A DNA stretch of 47,954 nt from IMG/VR virus record IMGVR_UViG_3300000956_000007, positions 1-47,954 of that record. One strand, 5' to 3'. Position 1 is the first letter of the stretch; each line of letters starts with the position of its first letter. The notes below the pieces were generated by a model. That model was not told where the DNA came from. It ran no database searches and saw only the letters and a list, made by a program, of their open reading frames with translations. Both the position numbers and the translations under genes were made by a program. Shown here piece by piece: positions 1 through 5,921 of the stretch. This DNA is from a virus.

Positions 1-50
1 TTCAGGTGTACTACCAACAGTTAGATGCTATTAGAAATAAATCGCAGCAA
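1..50. repeat. Terminal direct repeat, copy 1 (circular overlap)
   Basis: These 50 bases are identical to 47905-47954. The repeat sits inside one open reading frame that continues in the same frame across the junction. The simplest reading is a circular or circularly permuted genome whose contig ends overlap, so the unit length would be 47,904 bp. A short true terminal repeat is possible but less likely because the repeat is coding. Confidence 0.95.
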
Positions 51-512
51 CAAATAGGTGCAGAGGCTGCTAGATCGGCTTATAAGAGATTACAACAAGC
101 TAATTCTCTTGTAGATCAGGTAGGTGCTCCTCCTAATACAGGATCTTCAGGAGGTAGAAAAAAGAAAGGGTCCACCGGAGGAAACGTATATGGTAATGCT
201 ATTCCTTCTAACCCTGCTGCAAACTTTAAATTTGCTCAGGAAATTGGTCCTAAGTATGGTTGGACCGCTCAAGAACTGCAAGCCTGGTATACGTTAGGTA
301 TGAAGGAATCAGGATGGAGGAACACAGCACAGAATCCAACTAGTACAGCATATGGTATTGGTCAGTTCCTTAACTCTACGTGGGCTGGCGTAGGAATAGC
401 TAAGACTAGTGATCCAAGACTACAAGTAGAGGCTATGGCTAGATATATCAAAAACCGCTATGGATCACCTTCCCGTGCTCTTGCATTCCACTTAAGTCAT
501 AACTGGTACTAA
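1..512 (+). CDS. Virion-associated lytic transglycosylase, C-terminal part (continues from 47571)
   Basis: This is the 3' part of the gene that starts at 47571; joined across the contig ends it encodes about 281 residues. The C-terminal half looks like a lysozyme-like transglycosylase: a KESGW segment carries the likely catalytic Glu, followed by an AYGIGQF segment typical of the fold, and the protein ends in a short NWY tail. The N-terminal part is Gln-rich and contains an LPVG site that encodes one copy of the CCTGTAGG motif. Its place after three large internal virion genes suggests it is packaged and opens the cell wall during DNA entry. Family assignment is from visible motifs only. Confidence 0.8.
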   Translation, partial: QVYYQQLDAIRNKSQQQIGAEAARSAYKRLQQANSLVDQVGAPPNTGSSGGRKKKGSTGGNVYGNAIPSNPAANFKFAQEIGPKYGWTAQELQAWYTLGMKESGWRNTAQNPTSTAYGIGQFLNSTWAGVGIAKTSDPRLQVEAMARYIKNRYGSPSRALAFHLSHNWY

Positions 513-534
513 GTCGGGAGAGTGGAAATGCTTA

Positions 535-975
535 ATGCTACGGCTCAAACTTGACATGAAAAGAATTATACAGATAGATAGCTGGAATGAATTTCAGACC
601 TATCTATTAATAGCTGCTTTCTTGGCTGGATTCTTTGGCTTATTCTTTCCAGAAGAGACTTCCCGAGCGGCTTCTGTCGGTGTACCATGGTGGGTACTCC
701 TGATTTGGTACATAGGTTTAGTTATTGGTGCGACACTATCCTTAATAGGATCACATCTAAGATTTAATAGTAAGATGCATATTGAAATTATAGGCTTGAG
801 TATTCTATCTTTTGTAACATCCGGATACTCTGCAATTATATCTGTAGTTAGTAATAGGCCTTTTTCATATTCTGTACTCATTATAGTGTTTTTCTGTCTT
901 GCGTGTATAATTCGTATGTTTAGATTATACGGAAAGATAAAAGATCTCAGAAAAACAGGTGAGGTGACTCTGTAA
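535..975 (+). CDS. Membrane protein with about four transmembrane segments
   Basis: Product of about 146 residues with hydrophobic stretches near residues 22-40, 50-70, 82-105 and 112-128 and a basic C-terminus. I do not recognise the family. It starts the lysis cassette just after the transglycosylase gene and ends overlapping the next gene (TAATG), so it may contribute to membrane disruption. The start is uncertain. A good ribosome site (GGGAGAG) precedes an ATG at 529 that opens only an eight-codon frame, while this frame could start at 535 or at the ATG at 556. Confidence 0.65.
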   Translation: MLRLKLDMKRIIQIDSWNEFQTYLLIAAFLAGFFGLFFPEETSRAASVGVPWWVLLIWYIGLVIGATLSLIGSHLRFNSKMHIEIIGLSILSFVTSGYSAIISVVSNRPFSYSVLIIVFFCLACIIRMFRLYGKIKDLRKTGEVTL

Positions 976-1340
976 TGGGTGCCGGGCCTCCGTGGTGGTT
1001 AGTAATCGGTATTTCGTTATTGGGTCTTATCCCAGGTCTCTATGCTTCTGTAGATACATATAAAGCTAGGCAGAAGAGAAAGAGAGAAGACGAAAACATA
1101 GTCTTTAAGAACTCACTAGAACTATTAGAGGAATACAGAAAGGAGAAAACAGAACTAACACAGAATTTAAAAGAAGCTAAGGATATGATTGATGATCTTA
1201 ATAAGAGATTATATCAGGCACATTTGACTATTGATAAATTGAATAGAGATCTATCAAACGCTAATACTGAGCTTGTTACACTACGAGGTCATGTTAGTGA
1301 TATCACAAAACAAGTAGATGGAGATTCTCATGGCAATTGA
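975..1340 (+). CDS. Single-span membrane protein with coiled coil (holin or spanin-like)
   Basis: 121 residues: an N-terminal hydrophobic segment (about residues 6-25) followed by a basic patch (KARQKRKRE) and a long charged heptad-like helix to about residue 110. The arrangement of one membrane anchor plus a coiled coil resembles phage holin-associated or i-spanin-like proteins, but no family motif is decisive. It overlaps the previous gene by the TAATG junction and the holin gene downstream by 11 bases, so translation is probably coupled. Its place between a membrane protein and a holin supports a role in lysis. Confidence 0.65.
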   Translation: MGAGPPWWLVIGISLLGLIPGLYASVDTYKARQKRKREDENIVFKNSLELLEEYRKEKTELTQNLKEAKDMIDDLNKRLYQAHLTIDKLNRDLSNANTELVTLRGHVSDITKQVDGDSHGN

Positions 1341-1560
1341 AGTTAAAGTAGCTGCTTCTACAGGTGCTTCATTTGCAGCTAGTCTTGTATTGGCATTGGC
1401 TAATGCTGTGGTGGCAGATAGTCAGATTATTGAGGGATTGCATCCTGTTCTCCAATTTATTATTCTTGCTGTGTTGCCGCCAGTTATCACCTTCTTGAGT
1501 GGCTATGCTACTCCTTCTAGAACCTCTAAGGTTAGTAGCAACTACGGGAAGATTGACTAA
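1330..1560 (+). CDS. Putative holin
   Basis: 76 residues with two hydrophobic segments (about residues 10-30 and 40-62) and a polar basic tail, typical of small class II holins. I chose the ATG at 1330 because GGAG lies six bases upstream; an earlier in-frame ATG at 1318 has no such site. The gene overlaps the preceding membrane gene and its stop overlaps the amidase start (TAATG). The adjacent amidase makes a holin-endolysin pair the natural reading. Confidence 0.7.
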   Translation: MAIEVKVAASTGASFAASLVLALANAVVADSQIIEGLHPVLQFIILAVLPPVITFLSGYATPSRTSKVSSNYGKID

Positions 1561-2405
1561 TGTGGTTACCTGGTTATGATAGACTTGATTTAGGTCCTGA
1601 TGGTGGTATTTATGATGAGATGAGTCACCCTAAGGGATGTATTCATACCACAGAAGGAAGTACCTTAGGAGGTGCTGAATCGGCCTACAGGCTGTATCCG
1701 CCACATATTGGATATGACCCTAATAGAAGAATTAAGCATCAGTACATTCGATTAGATAGGTGCTCTTACGCGTTTAAGGGTTCTGAAAGTGATGATGAAT
1801 ATGTTATCCAAGTTGAGATTGTAGGATTTGCTGCTCACACCCATGAATGGGGGGCTCAGGCCTACAGGAACATAGCAGAAGATGTTATTAAGCCTCTAGA
1901 ACAAGCTATAGGTATCCCTAGGACGTCGCTGGTTTTTCATGGTGCAGATGAGGGAATCTATCCATACATCAGTACCGCTAGTTCGCCTATTAGAATTTCT
2001 TCTGCTGCATTAAGAAACTATAGTGGGTGGCTAGGACACCAGCATATACCCTCCCCAGATACTCACTGGGACCCAGGCCGGTTCTTAATCCACAAGTGTT
2101 TTGATCATCTTAAGAGTCTTGAACCACAGATTCCTGTGACAAAGAAGGAGCTAGATATGTCAGTTAGACTCCAGCGCGGAGATAGTAGTGCATTAGACCC
2201 TAACGGTGTTCCTTGGGGTTTTCATACATTTATGGTGAAATATGATCCTGAACTTCCTCAGGGAGCTGTTAGAATCTATATGTCTGATAATGCGGTGTAT
2301 AGATCTCTTCTCAAGGCTCAGGGTGGTACTGCCGACGTTTTACCTCAGGCTGATTTAGATGCTATTCCTATGTATGAGCCTCCGGAAGAGCCTCCTGTAG
2401 GCTAG
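1560..2405 (+). CDS. Endolysin, N-acetylmuramoyl-L-alanine amidase
   Basis: 281 residues. The N-terminal two thirds look like an Amidase_2/PGRP zinc amidase: a HTTEG segment with H29, and the C-terminal metal-binding motif around H160-H169 followed by D171-P-G. These enzymes cut the bond between muramic acid and the first alanine of the stem peptide. The last 90 residues may bind the cell wall and end in a Pro-rich EEPPVG tail, where the final PVG codons are one copy of the CCTGTAGG motif just before the stop. Two further motif copies (1684 and 1861) lie in the gene in the opposite orientation. Confidence 0.85.
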   Translation: MWLPGYDRLDLGPDGGIYDEMSHPKGCIHTTEGSTLGGAESAYRLYPPHIGYDPNRRIKHQYIRLDRCSYAFKGSESDDEYVIQVEIVGFAAHTHEWGAQAYRNIAEDVIKPLEQAIGIPRTSLVFHGADEGIYPYISTASSPIRISSAALRNYSGWLGHQHIPSPDTHWDPGRFLIHKCFDHLKSLEPQIPVTKKELDMSVRLQRGDSSALDPNGVPWGFHTFMVKYDPELPQGAVRIYMSDNAVYRSLLKAQGGTADVLPQADLDAIPMYEPPEEPPVG

Positions 2406-2414
2406 AGCTTTAAT

Positions 2415-2443
2415 TTGACAAAGGCTTTCTGATGTGTTAACCT
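2415..2443 (+). promoter_or_regulatory. Promoter of whiB, probably leaderless
   Basis: A perfect -35 (TTGACA, 2415-2420), a 17-base spacer and a -10-like TAACCT (2438-2443). The start codon of whiB is at 2450, exactly where transcription should begin, and no ribosome site precedes it, so the mRNA is probably leaderless, as is common in actinobacteria. Confidence 0.65.
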
Positions 2444-2449
2444 GTCTAT

Positions 2450-2818
2450 ATGCGGAGTATATTTTCTTGGGCTAAAGAAGCCAAATGTAGACAGGAAGAA
2501 ATCCTTCAAGAAAATATCGCAAAAAAGTACTGCACAGACTGTCCAGTTAGAGGTCTGTGCAGTACTTATGCGATTGTACACGAAGAGCTGGGAGTTTGGG
2601 GTGGACTGGGGGACGTAGACCGCAAGAGAATTTATAAATGGTTTCCCGAGTTTGTAGAGTTACTTATTGAGTTGTATCAGAATGAGGGTCTTTTAGAGAA
2701 TCGTCATTCTGACTCTTTAGAAGACTTAATGCATGTGGTGGCACTACAGCAGGAGCATGATGACCCCACCGTTCAGATTGATCCTTATAAGGATCCCACT
2801 TTATTCCAATCTGCTTAA
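2450..2818 (+). CDS. whiB: WhiB-family iron-sulphur transcription regulator
   Basis: 122 residues with the four WhiB cysteines (C13, C28, C31, C37; spacing CxxCxxxxxC for the last three) and the GVWGG turn at 48-52 followed by a basic segment. WhiB proteins hold a 4Fe-4S cluster, bind the housekeeping sigma factor and redirect transcription. The C-terminal 50 residues are acidic and unlike host WhiB. The gene is last in the rightward block but has its own promoter. Its 3' third overlaps the opposing gene 2664-3113 by 155 bases, and a terminator for that opposing transcript lies in its cysteine codons. It probably tunes host or phage promoters. Confidence 0.9.
   Translation: MRSIFSWAKEAKCRQEEILQENIAKKYCTDCPVRGLCSTYAIVHEELGVWGGLGDVDRKRIYKWFPEFVELLIELYQNEGLLENRHSDSLEDLMHVVALQQEHDDPTVQIDPYKDPTLFQSA
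2521..2566 (-). terminator. Intrinsic terminator of the leftward block, inside whiB
   Basis: Perfect 14-bp inverted repeat, AGTACTGCACAGAC at 2526-2539 and its complement at 2553-2566, with a 13-base loop. On the minus strand the hairpin is followed directly by a run of T (2526-2521). That is the classical rho-independent form and it points against the leftward operon that ends at 2664. It sits within the antisense strand of the WhiB cysteine codons. Confidence 0.8.
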
Positions 2819-3113
2819 GTGCCTCAGCTGCACAATGGATAGAACAGTAAGCAATACTGTCTACATTCCATTTGTATGCAAACGTGCCTCCGCAACCTTT
2901 GCATACTTTCTCTTTGAATCCGTAACCTTTAGTAGCGAACCAGAACAAAACGCTTTGAGCTTCTCTAATTTTGTCTAATACAGTCTCAGCCGGTGCTTCT
3001 AGATTAATCTCAGATACTGACTCTTCAGGTACTCCCGAATCCTGAAGCCATTTCATAGCATTCTCAAGAGCCCTTTGTCTCTTGGTTTCCTCGCTCAGTG
3101 GACCTCTCGCCAT
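2664..3113 (-). CDS. Small zinc-finger-like protein, last gene of the leftward block
   Basis: 149 residues; begins MARGPLSEETKRQ. The central part has a zinc-ribbon-like pattern (CKGCGGTFAY, then AYCSIHC) suggesting Zn binding by C/C/C/C or C/C/C/H. The N-terminus is helical and charged. The last 50 residues are antisense to whiB, so only the first 100 or so may be structurally constrained. No function is recognised. It overlaps the 52-residue gene upstream by 50 bases. Confidence 0.7.
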   Translation of the reverse strand: MARGPLSEETKRQRALENAMKWLQDSGVPEESVSEINLEAPAETVLDKIREAQSVLFWFATKGYGFKEKVCKGCGGTFAYKWNVDSIAYCSIHCAAEALKQIGIKWDPYKDQSERWGHHAPAVVPPHALSLLKSQNDDSLKDPHSDTTQ

Positions 3114-3222
3114 TATCTATAATCCTTCTATGTTGGCAGACACAATGAGTCTTACCTAAACAATTAGCGTGTAGTTCCTGTTGTCTTAGATCTGCTGCCT
3201 GTCTACAGGCTTCACAAATCAT
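3064..3222 (-). CDS. 52-residue zinc-binding protein
   Basis: Begins MICEACRQAADLRQQE and contains C3-x2-C6, C21 and an HCVCQH cluster near residues 26-31. This CxxC/HCxCQH layout is a recurrent small-protein type in actinophages; function unknown. The start overlaps the stop of the upstream gene (ATGA), which supports translation. The 3' part is out of frame over the start of the next gene. Confidence 0.65.
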   Translation of the reverse strand: MICEACRQAADLRQQELHANCLGKTHCVCQHRRIIDNGERSTERGNQETKGS

Positions 3223-3428
3223 GGTAGTTGCTCATAGTATTTATTGTGAAACTCTACAATATATTCAGCAACTTCCTTTGTTCTGCATTCAATGTAGTGA
3301 TATTCTCCATTTTTATACCTAAGTTCGCTTAGCGGCTTGTCTACGTTAGCAACAGCATAGCCGCTAATGATATCGTCTTCTACAACATACCACTTCTGTT
3401 TTAGAAAATCATTCTCCGGTGCTTCCAT
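3219..3428 (-). CDS. Hypothetical protein, 69 residues
   Basis: Acidic-neutral protein with alternating aromatic residues (QKWYVVEDD, YHYIECRT) and a C-terminal helix, suggesting a small alpha/beta fold. No family recognised. It overlaps the dUTPase C-terminus by 20 bases and the next gene by ATGA, so it is part of the translationally coupled leftward operon. Confidence 0.65.
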   Translation of the reverse strand: MEAPENDFLKQKWYVVEDDIISGYAVANVDKPLSELRYKNGEYHYIECRTKEVAEYIVEFHNKYYEQLP

Positions 3429-3852
3429 GACCAGATTCTCCTCTGTCTGATTCGGATAGTTCAGTGACCCACTCTAGTTCTGCTTTAAAGTAGGGGAGTA
3501 TAGCTAACTGAGCTACTCTATCCCCAACCTTGAAAGTAAATCCTTTAGGTCCGTGGTTTATTAGATTCACTAAAATTTCCCCACGGTAGCCATTATCAAT
3601 TACTCCACCAAGAATACTGATCTTCTTAGTTTGAGCAAGTCCTGATCTAGGAAGAATTAATCCGAACATTCCTACAGGGAATTCGATCACTATTCCTGTA
3701 GGTATAAGACTCTGTGTAGTTCCGTATGCAGGTACCCAGGTAGTTCTACAACAGACTAGATCAATACATGCATCTGTTTCATGTGCGTACTTAACTAAAG
3801 TAGTAAGATCTAGATTCCAATCCGATACATCTCGCACTACTTTAATTTTCAT
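3409..3852 (-). CDS. dut: dUTP diphosphatase (dUTPase)
   Basis: 147 residues. It splits dUTP to dUMP and pyrophosphate, keeping uracil out of DNA and feeding dTMP synthesis. The trimeric dUTPase motifs are in order: DACIDL (27-32), PRSGLA (69-74), GGVIDNGYRGE (82-92), KVGDRVAQL (108-116) and a C-terminal RGESGHGSTG, in which the usual aromatic residue of motif 5 is His. The start at 3852 has AGGTGG six bases upstream; a longer frame to 3894 lacks one. Two oppositely oriented CCTGTAGG copies lie 16 bases apart (3671, 3695), encoding FPVG and IPTG. Works naturally with the uracil-DNA glycosylase at 10290. Confidence 0.93.
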   Translation of the reverse strand: MKIKVVRDVSDWNLDLTTLVKYAHETDACIDLVCCRTTWVPAYGTTQSLIPTGIVIEFPVGMFGLILPRSGLAQTKKISILGGVIDNGYRGEILVNLINHGPKGFTFKVGDRVAQLAILPYFKAELEWVTELSESDRGESGHGSTGE

Positions 3853-4084
3853 ATACCCACCTAAGTTTTCTTGGTTCATTCTCTGGGTGGTCATCAGTAT
3901 AATCTAATAATTGATCAAGATGTTCAGTACACACAAAGAACTTTCTTATTTCTTTATGAAATTTGTAGGTTAAAGAAAGAGAAGATGATTCTAGTTCTAC
4001 CTCTGCGCAAGCAATTCTAAATGTGAGATCAGTTCGAATGATACTTTTATGTACTTTCCCAGTAAAACATAATTTAATTCCCAT
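3842..4084 (-). CDS. Hypothetical protein, 80 residues
   Basis: Starts MGIKLCFTGK at 4084; contains His/Cys residues (FVCTEHLDQLLDY) near the C-terminus but no clear metal site. The end overlaps the dUTPase start by 11 bases and the start overlaps the upstream stop. No family recognised; expression is supported only by operon context. Confidence 0.6.
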   Translation of the reverse strand: MGIKLCFTGKVHKSIIRTDLTFRIACAEVELESSSLSLTYKFHKEIRKFFVCTEHLDQLLDYTDDHPENEPRKLRWVYEN

Positions 4085-4361
4085 CAACTACCTCTTTAGA
4101 CTCCTGTGGTTCTTCTTGAGGAAATCCCCATGGTTTCGGAGCAGGACTACTACCTTCGTAAGTCATTTCAAGACGGCCTAAAATAATTTCTTCTTCAGGC
4201 CAATTAAACATATTGAAACCGTGAATAGGGAATTGGTCCTGGAATATACAGGTATTTGGCTTATAGGCCTGTAAATCTGAGCAGATGGCTGGGTTTTCAC
4301 AAATAATTCTATAACCCCATCTAAGTGCTCCACCTACTACTGCCTCTAAATAATGCTTCAT
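4074..4361 (-). CDS. Hypothetical protein, 95 residues
   Basis: Begins MKHYLEAVVGGALRWGYR; the middle is rich in aromatic residues and Cys (IICENPAICSD, CIFQDQFP). It resembles no family I can name. The start codon overlaps the stop of the 47-residue Cys-rich gene upstream (ATGA) and its stop overlaps the next start. Confidence 0.6.
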   Translation of the reverse strand: MKHYLEAVVGGALRWGYRIICENPAICSDLQAYKPNTCIFQDQFPIHGFNMFNWPEEEIILGRLEMTYEGSSPAPKPWGFPQEEPQESKEVVDGN

Positions 4362-4501
4362 CGGTTCTGCTGCTCAATCTCATAGTCGGTCAATTGACCA
4401 CAAATACGGGTTACCTTATAGCAATAGTTATCATCATGATTATGGTCTTTATTACAAATCTCTTCTATGCTATCACATTGATCTGTATGTACGTGTCCCA
4501 C
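4358..4501 (-). CDS. 47-residue Cys/His-rich protein
   Basis: Starts with GTG at 4501 directly after two TAA codons in the same frame. Residues include HVHTDQC, EEICNKDHNHDDNCY and RICGQ, four Cys and several His, so metal binding is likely. It ends by ATGA overlap with the next gene. Too short for routine gene finding but its fit between neighbours (no gap) is strong support. Confidence 0.6.
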   Translation of the reverse strand: MGHVHTDQCDSIEEICNKDHNHDDNYCYKVTRICGQLTDYEIEQQNR

Positions 4502-4504
4502 TTA

Positions 4505-4780
4505 TTATTTATCCAATTCTGTGCAGGGAACCCAGTCAGTTACTACAATTTCTCTCTGGAAAAGTTTTACGTTTTTAATGGGTTGTCTTTTAGTCTCTTC
4601 CCATTCTTGTAGTGTTTTGTATTGGTCTTTAATCTGTTCAATATCTTCAGTTTCTTTAACTATTGGATGATTTCTCCAAGGAATATTACTCCAGAGTTCA
4701 GTAAAGTCTTTAATGTGTTCGAATCCCGCCGCCCACATTGGACTAGGCATATCCCACTGGAGTCTATACTGAGTTGTCAT
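4505..4780 (-). CDS. Hypothetical protein, 91 residues
   Basis: Trp-rich N-terminus (QWDMPSPMWAAGF) then a charged helical stretch with a possible short coiled coil (residues 44-68). No recognised domain. Its start overlaps the C-terminal codons of the RuvC-like gene by four bases and it is followed by two stop codons. Confidence 0.6.
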   Translation of the reverse strand: MTTQYRLQWDMPSPMWAAGFEHIKDFTELWSNIPWRNHPIVKETEDIEQIKDQYKTLQEWEETKRQPIKNVKLFQREIVVTDWVPCTELDK

Positions 4781-5232
4781 TTGTCTAGTACCTTAGGTTT
4801 AATAAGTCCTTTATTAAATAAGTAGTAGTAACCGTGAAGATAGGCCGACCAATAATCAGGAATATGCTGCTTCTCACCTTTTCTATTTCGAGGTATTTTG
4901 TATTGAGCCCACATAGCGGCTATAGTAAGAATATCCGATCTTTGTTCTACTATCTCTATCTTGTGTCTACGAGCGTATCCTTTAATATCTCCAATTCTCT
5001 GTGCAGTTGTAAGTTTATTCCCTGTGTGGTTGATATGTCCAAAAGGGACATATTTTTCTAGAATAAATACTTCTACAGTCTCAGGGATACTCTCTATCTG
5101 CTTATCAAACTCTTCTTCATTAAGACTTTTCATATCGATTAGTTCAGCATCCGGATCCCACAGAGCAATACCTGTAGTTCTAGCGGTAGCTGAACCACCA
5201 GGATCCCATGAGATATATTTAACTGCACTCAT
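4777..5232 (-). CDS. RuvC-like Holliday junction resolvase
   Basis: 151 residues. It has the RNase H-fold order of phage RuvC-like proteins: ISWDPGG with the first acidic residue in strand 1, a TGIALW strand, an EKYVPFG segment with the second acidic residue and a late acidic/His segment (PDYWSAYLHG). Such enzymes cut four-way junctions before packaging. I chose the ATG at 5232, where TAATG overlaps the preceding stop; the longer frame (5268) adds residues that overlap another gene. Confidence 0.75.
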   Translation of the reverse strand: MSAVKYISWDPGGSATARTTGIALWDPDAELIDMKSLNEEEFDKQIESIPETVEVFILEKYVPFGHINHTGNKLTTAQRIGDIKGYARRHKIEIVEQRSDILTIAAMWAQYKIPRNRKGEKQHIPDYWSAYLHGYYYLFNKGLIKPKVLDK

Positions 5233-5393
5233 TAGACAATCCATGACTTTCCGCAGTAGGTGCACCACATATATTTCTTCATCCCTATATCAATGAGATG
5301 ACTCTTGATAAAAGAGAATGCACCAATTATCGGAGTAGGAGGGACATGGTGTAAACAGTTACGTCGTTTCTTCCACTTCTTTAGGAGTCCCAT
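5232..5393 (-). CDS. 53-residue zinc-binding protein
   Basis: Basic N-terminus (KKWKKRRNCLHH), then a KKYMWCTYCGKSW zinc-knuckle near the C-terminus. CLHH plus CTYC could form a complete C2H2/C4-type site. This layout is common among small actinophage proteins of unknown role. The start at 5393 overlaps the preceding gene and lacks a clear ribosome site, so the N-terminus is uncertain. Confidence 0.6.
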   Translation of the reverse strand: MGLLKKWKKRRNCLHHVPPTPIIGAFSFIKSHLIDIGMKKYMWCTYCGKSWIV

Positions 5394-5607
5394 AGATTTT
5401 TGGCCAATCAACATCAGTTGGATAGTTATAATGATTCTTATCGTCATGGCTTACAAACAAACTACATTTTAAACGTCCATAGTTAGGGTGGTTAAAGGTA
5501 CTAGGACAGAGAAAGGGGGTAGCATCTGCCTCAAGATCTGTGTATACCTTCTTCTGAAACTCTGCTTGTTCTTCTGTCATAGGACGATGAGGTCTAATTC
5601 CGTACAT
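5359..5607 (-). CDS. Hypothetical protein, 82 residues
   Basis: Begins MYGIRPHRPMTEEQ; contains one CPSTF and one KCSLFVSHDDKNHY segment with Cys and His that might bind metal. Ends in an acidic tail. Overlaps the ribbon-helix-helix gene upstream by 14 bases. No function recognised. Confidence 0.6.
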   Translation of the reverse strand: MYGIRPHRPMTEEQAEFQKKVYTDLEADATPFLCPSTFNHPNYGRLKCSLFVSHDDKNHYNYPTDVDWPKIYGTPKEVEETT

Positions 5608-5746
5608 CTTTCTTCAACCCCAATTCAATTAGTCTCCGTATAGCCTCAGATCTACTGTTACAGTTTGTGTCTTTCCTATACTTTTCAATTAACTTCATCA
5701 TATCTTTAGTAACCATTAGCTTACTGATCTTAATTAGTTCACTCAT
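5594..5746 (-). CDS. Ribbon-helix-helix (CopG/Arc-type) DNA-binding protein
   Basis: 50 residues: a short beta strand (IKISKLMVTK), helix 1 (MKLIEKYRKDTN), then SRSEAIRRLIELGL, the signature second helix of RHH repressors. These bind DNA as dimers through the strand and usually regulate transcription. The start at 5746 has GGAG four bases upstream (TTGGAGTA); upstream codons belong to the overlapping gene. Too small to act alone on many sites, but it is one of few candidate DNA-binding proteins that could recognise the dispersed motif. Confidence 0.7.
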   Translation of the reverse strand: MSELIKISKLMVTKDMMKLIEKYRKDTNCNSRSEAIRRLIELGLKKDVRN

Positions 5747-5921
5747 TACTCCAAGCTCTCTCTTCAAGAATACCCATAGCCTCACCGACGATATCAACAT
5801 CCAGCTGTTCATGTCTCTTGAGAGCAATATAAGCAGCACGAAGAGTCTCTTCTAATTTCTTATTTCTCTCTTGCAACTCTTTAATAATTCTAGCATCTCT
5901 TCGAGCTGCCCATTCTAACAT
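5739..5921 (-). CDS. Hypothetical helical protein, 60 residues
   Basis: Entirely helical in appearance, with a strong heptad pattern at residues 10-45 (IIKELQERNKKLEETLRAAY), so a coiled-coil dimer is likely. It follows DNA polymerase with a TAATG overlap and overlaps the RHH gene by eight bases. No function recognised. Confidence 0.6.
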   Translation of the reverse strand: MLEWAARRDARIIKELQERNKKLEETLRAAYIALKRHEQLDVDIVGEAMGILEERAWSNE

